Below are positions 6,548 to 8,941 of a stretch of DNA of 8,941 nt, in pieces (the stretch's first letter is position 1; each line of letters opens with the position of its first letter). The DNA comes from Acidobacteriaceae bacterium. Lineage in GTDB: Bacteria; Acidobacteriota; Terriglobia; Terriglobales; Acidobacteriaceae. The stretch is taken from positions 1 to 8,941 of the forward strand of contig JAUTWY010000276.1 of the NCBI GenBank assembly GCA_030838305.1. Direction: 5' to 3'. Position numbers and translations under genes: made by a program. The notes under the pieces are model-generated. The model did not search any database. It was given only the letters and a program-made list of their open reading frames with translations, and was not told the origin of the DNA.

Positions 6548-8803
6548 ATGAATCAAGCTTACCTTCGCAGAATTGGCTTCGGCATTGCGCTGCTTACTTT
6601 TTGGCAGCTTCCGGGATGCGGCACCAGTGGCACCAAGACAACGCCGCCGCCCCCGGTCGTACCCCAGATCACGAATTTCAGCGCGACTCCCGCCACAGTA
6701 AACAGCGGTCAAACTACTACCATCAATTGGGTGACAACCAAGGCCGCCTCGATAACGATTACTCCAACGGTACCTCAGACCGGCACCGGGCCGTTGCCGG
6801 TCACGGGATCGGCGGTGGTCCCCATGACAACCACCACCACCTTCACGCTTACCGCCACTTCATCGAGCGGTGCTAGTGCAACCCAGACCCTCACTGTGAC
6901 GGTAACGGCGGCCCCGATCGTACCTCAGATCACGCAATTCACCGCCAGTCCCACGGATGTGAATAGCGGCCAGACATCCACCATCACCTGGGCCACCGTC
7001 AACGCCGCCTCGGTCGCCATTTCTCCGGCCGTGCCTCAATCCGACGACTCAGGCCCACTACCCACTTCCGGATCATCCATCGCGCCCATTATCGCTACCA
7101 CCATCTACACCCTCACTGCCACCTCGTCGGACGGCACCACCGCGACTGCGACCGTCATCGTGACCGTTCCCTTCACCCTCAGTCTCAGCGTTTCGCCGGC
7201 GACCGTCACCGCAGGCTCGACCGCTACCTTGTCCTGGCAAATTACCGCCGGTACCGCAACCGCGCTCTCCATCGACAATGGCGTGTGCTCTCCCTCAGCC
7301 ACGCCCTGCGCCATTCCCGCCGGCAGCGCCACCGTAAAACCAAATGTCACCACCACCTATACCGCTACGGCGACGGCATCGGATGGAACCCCGATCACCG
7401 CGACTGCGAGCCTGACCGTCAGCCCCGCACCCCCCGGCGTCATCCGCCACATCTTCTTCATGCTGCAGGAAAATCGCTCCTTCGACATGTACTTCGGAAA
7501 ACTCGCGGACTATCGCACACCGCGCCTGGCAGGCGTGGGCATCGCCGACACTCAAGCCATCGACAGCTTCAATCCCACCGTGACCCTGACCAACTCCCAC
7601 ACCAACGCGAAAGTCCAGCCCTTCCATGAGGCCACAGTCTGCACGGAAAATCTCACACCTGCGTGGGATGAAAGCCATCACGACGTCGCCCTCAGTGGCG
7701 GCGACGCTGCATGGGCCACCTCGACAAGCTTCACCACTACAGATTTCAGCATGAACAATTTTCTCGACACCACCAACAACGTGGCGGAGCAGAAAGACCC
7801 CAACGGTACCCGCGCCATGGGCTACTATGACGGCACAGACCTGCCCTACTATTACGACCTCGCCACATTCTTCGCCACCAGCGACGCCTGGCATTCGCCC
7901 ATCCTCGCCAACACCGTGCCCAACCGCATGTATCTGATGGCAGCTACGTCGTTCGGCCACGAGTATCCCGACGACACCGGCCATCCTGCGTACTCCGCGC
8001 CCACCATCTTCCGCGCCATGAATACGGCCAACGTAAGCTGGCTCTACTACTACAAAGATGGGATCTTTCTGGCGAACTTTGCCGACTTCCAGCTTCCCGC
8101 GATCGGCCCGAAGACTTTCCCGGTAAGCGATCTCATGTCTCGCCTGGCAAATTCATGCAGCGGTAACACATGCGACGCCGATAGTGCTCTTCCCCAAGTC
8201 ATCTTCATTGACAGCGCCTCGGGCGGCAGTGGACTCGACGAGCATCCCGACAACAACATCCAGAGCGGAGCCGCCTACGTGCAGTCGATTATCGCAGCGC
8301 TCATGAACAGCACTGCCTGGCACGATTCAGTTTTCATTCTGACCTATGACGAAGGCGGCGGCCTCTACGACCACGTCGCACCCTTCCAGGTTCCGGCTCC
8401 CGACGGCGACCTTCCCGGCCAGTGTCCCGACGCCAACAACGGCTCCGCGAATTACTGCGCGCTGGGACAATTAGGTGGAAATTTCGATCTGACCGGCTTC
8501 CGCGTTCCCATGATCGTGATCTCGCCCTACGCCAAACCCAACTTCGTCTCCCACACCCCGCGCGACTTCACCGCGATCCTGGCCTACATCGAGAACACGT
8601 TTAACGTTGCACCGCTGACCAGTCGCGACGCCCACTGGCAGGCTCAGGGTGACATGAGTGAGTTCTTCGTTGACTTGACTGGTGCTCCGCCTCTGCTGAC
8701 CCCGCCCGTCGGCGCCGGCACCAGCGATTGGACGACCTTCCTGAAGACCCAACCCACCACCGGCACCTGCGATCCGACCAAGGAAGTCGGCCCCACCTCA
8801 TAA
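6548..8803 (+). CDS. Ig-repeat lipoprotein with phosphoesterase (phospholipase C/acid phosphatase-type) domain
   Basis: A 751-residue protein. The N-terminus MNQAYLRRIGFGIALLTFWQLPGC is a lipoprotein signal with probable acylated Cys24 (Pro at -2 is atypical), so it is likely anchored on the envelope facing outward. A Thr/Pro linker is followed by three Ig-like repeats (about 38-120, 125-207 and 209-292). The catalytic part, about 298-715, is a phosphoesterase-family domain: HIFFMLQENRSFD at 301-313, ANTVPNRMYLMAATSFGH at 454-471 with Thr456 in the expected nucleophile position, DEHPDNN at 564-570, ILTYDEGGGLYDHV at 597-610, and FRVPMIVISPYAK at 651-663. Such enzymes hydrolyse phosphate mono- or diesters, including phospholipids; the substrate cannot be read from the sequence. 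Eight Cys lie beyond the lipobox Cys, compatible with disulfides outside the cytoplasm. The start ATG has no strong Shine-Dalgarno (an AGGA at 6524-6527 is too distant), but the signal peptide supports it. Two strong hairpins follow the stop. Confidence 0.9.
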   Translation: MNQAYLRRIGFGIALLTFWQLPGCGTSGTKTTPPPPVVPQITNFSATPATVNSGQTTTINWVTTKAASITITPTVPQTGTGPLPVTGSAVVPMTTTTTFTLTATSSSGASATQTLTVTVTAAPIVPQITQFTASPTDVNSGQTSTITWATVNAASVAISPAVPQSDDSGPLPTSGSSIAPIIATTIYTLTATSSDGTTATATVIVTVPFTLSLSVSPATVTAGSTATLSWQITAGTATALSIDNGVCSPSATPCAIPAGSATVKPNVTTTYTATATASDGTPITATASLTVSPAPPGVIRHIFFMLQENRSFDMYFGKLADYRTPRLAGVGIADTQAIDSFNPTVTLTNSHTNAKVQPFHEATVCTENLTPAWDESHHDVALSGGDAAWATSTSFTTTDFSMNNFLDTTNNVAEQKDPNGTRAMGYYDGTDLPYYYDLATFFATSDAWHSPILANTVPNRMYLMAATSFGHEYPDDTGHPAYSAPTIFRAMNTANVSWLYYYKDGIFLANFADFQLPAIGPKTFPVSDLMSRLANSCSGNTCDADSALPQVIFIDSASGGSGLDEHPDNNIQSGAAYVQSIIAALMNSTAWHDSVFILTYDEGGGLYDHVAPFQVPAPDGDLPGQCPDANNGSANYCALGQLGGNFDLTGFRVPMIVISPYAKPNFVSHTPRDFTAILAYIENTFNVAPLTSRDAHWQAQGDMSEFFVDLTGAPPLLTPPVGAGTSDWTTFLKTQPTTGTCDPTKEVGPTS
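6659..7423 (+). repeat. Three tandem Ig-like coding repeats
   Basis: Units at about 6659-6907, 6920-7168 and 7172-7423. The first two are close copies, sharing VPQIT-F-A-P--VNSGQT-TI-W at the front and TLTATSS-G at the back; the third is more diverged (VSPATVTAGSTATLSWQI ... TTTYTATATASDGT). Each has the Thr/Ser-rich beta-sandwich pattern with a conserved Trp about 20 residues in. The DNA is also similar between units 1 and 2, for example GTACC(C/T)CAGATCAC at 6659 and 6919, suggesting internal duplication. They probably act as a stalk or adhesive spacer. Confidence 0.8.
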
Positions 8804-8811
8804 CTCGCTTA

Positions 8812-8861
8812 GGGACAGCCACCTCGGCTGTCCCCGCGGCCCGAGCGCTATCGGGCCGCGG
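8812..8861. terminator. Two back-to-back perfect hairpins after the phosphoesterase gene
   Basis: Hairpin 1 is GGGACAGCC (8812-8820) with GGCTGTCCC (8826-8834) and a 5-base loop. Hairpin 2 is CGCGGCCCGA (8835-8844) with TCGGGCCGCG (8851-8860) and a 6-base loop; it can add the pair 8834-8861. They begin eight bases after the stop codon. The following CTCTTTCC is only weakly T-rich, so termination is plausible but not textbook. Hairpin 1 resembles the GACGGCCG hairpin inside the LysM gene. Confidence 0.6.
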
Positions 8862-8873
8862 CTCTTTCCGGTG

Positions 8874-8879
8874 TACAAT
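8874..8879 (+). promoter_or_regulatory. Putative -10 box for a gene beyond the window
   Basis: TACAAT after GTG, lying past the twin hairpins and about 60 bases before a good ribosome binding site. No recognisable -35 is present at the right distance (TCGGGC falls there, inside hairpin 2). It is only a candidate promoter for the next plus-strand gene. Confidence 0.35.
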
Positions 8880-8931
8880 CCTCCCGCCCCCCGGATCGAA
8901 TCTACAGTCACACCTAAAAATTACTCTCTAC

Positions 8932-8936
8932 GGAGG
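8932..8936 (+). promoter_or_regulatory. Ribosome binding site at the window edge
   Basis: GGAGG followed by five bases to the window end gives ideal spacing for a start codon at 8942. It implies a further plus-strand gene just outside, of unknown identity. Confidence 0.55.
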
Positions 8937-8941
8937 CGCCA

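Noticed and set aside
1..8941. CRISPR array, tRNA, transposase or defence island
   Set aside because: No regularly spaced direct repeats, no tRNA cloverleaf sequence and no transposase, nuclease or toxin-antitoxin motifs were seen on either strand.

Overview
The window comes from a GC-rich bacterium, and the gene set points to Acidobacteriota (Terriglobia/Koribacter-like). This rests on an M13 zinc endopeptidase, a secreted DUF4139 protein, a LysM plus DUF4015-type glycosidase-like protein, and a phosphoesterase lipoprotein carrying Ig-like repeats. Perfect palindromes resembling scattered repeats also occur between the genes. The taxonomy is inferred from protein style and not from a marker gene.

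Layout. Bases 1-962 (+) are the C-terminal part of an M13 peptidase. A hairpin-rich spacer follows (963-1198), then a convergent gene at 1199-2854 (-) for an exported DUF4139 protein. A clear intrinsic terminator on the minus strand (2950-2977) closes the next minus-strand gene, 3026-4189, a compact single-ring Clp/Hsp100-type AAA+ ATPase. It runs divergently from a 504-bp non-coding region. That region holds an operator-like 17-bp palindrome flanked by direct repeats (4284-4316) and, nearer the plus-strand gene, a hairpin-rich leader. Bases 4694-6400 (+) encode a TTG-initiated, membrane-anchored LysM/DUF4015 protein whose domain is interrupted by a low-complexity insert containing a palindromic repeat-like element. 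Bases 6548-8803 (+) encode a lipoprotein with three Ig-like repeats and a phospholipase C/acid phosphatase-type phosphoesterase domain. Two back-to-back perfect hairpins follow, then a -10-like box and a ribosome binding site ending at the window edge, so another plus-strand gene probably starts at about base 8942.

Functionally this is mostly a set of cell-envelope and secreted proteins (peptidase, DUF4139, LysM-glycosidase-like, phosphoesterase) plus one cytoplasmic protein-remodelling ATPase. There is no sign of one large operon: the terminator and the convergent and divergent junctions split it into separate units. I found no tRNA, rRNA, CRISPR array, transposase or obvious defence system. 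The most unusual items are the repeat-like insert inside the glycosidase-like domain, the solo Clp-type ATPase with an LGF tripeptide where ClpP-docking loops lie, and the structured divergent intergenic region.
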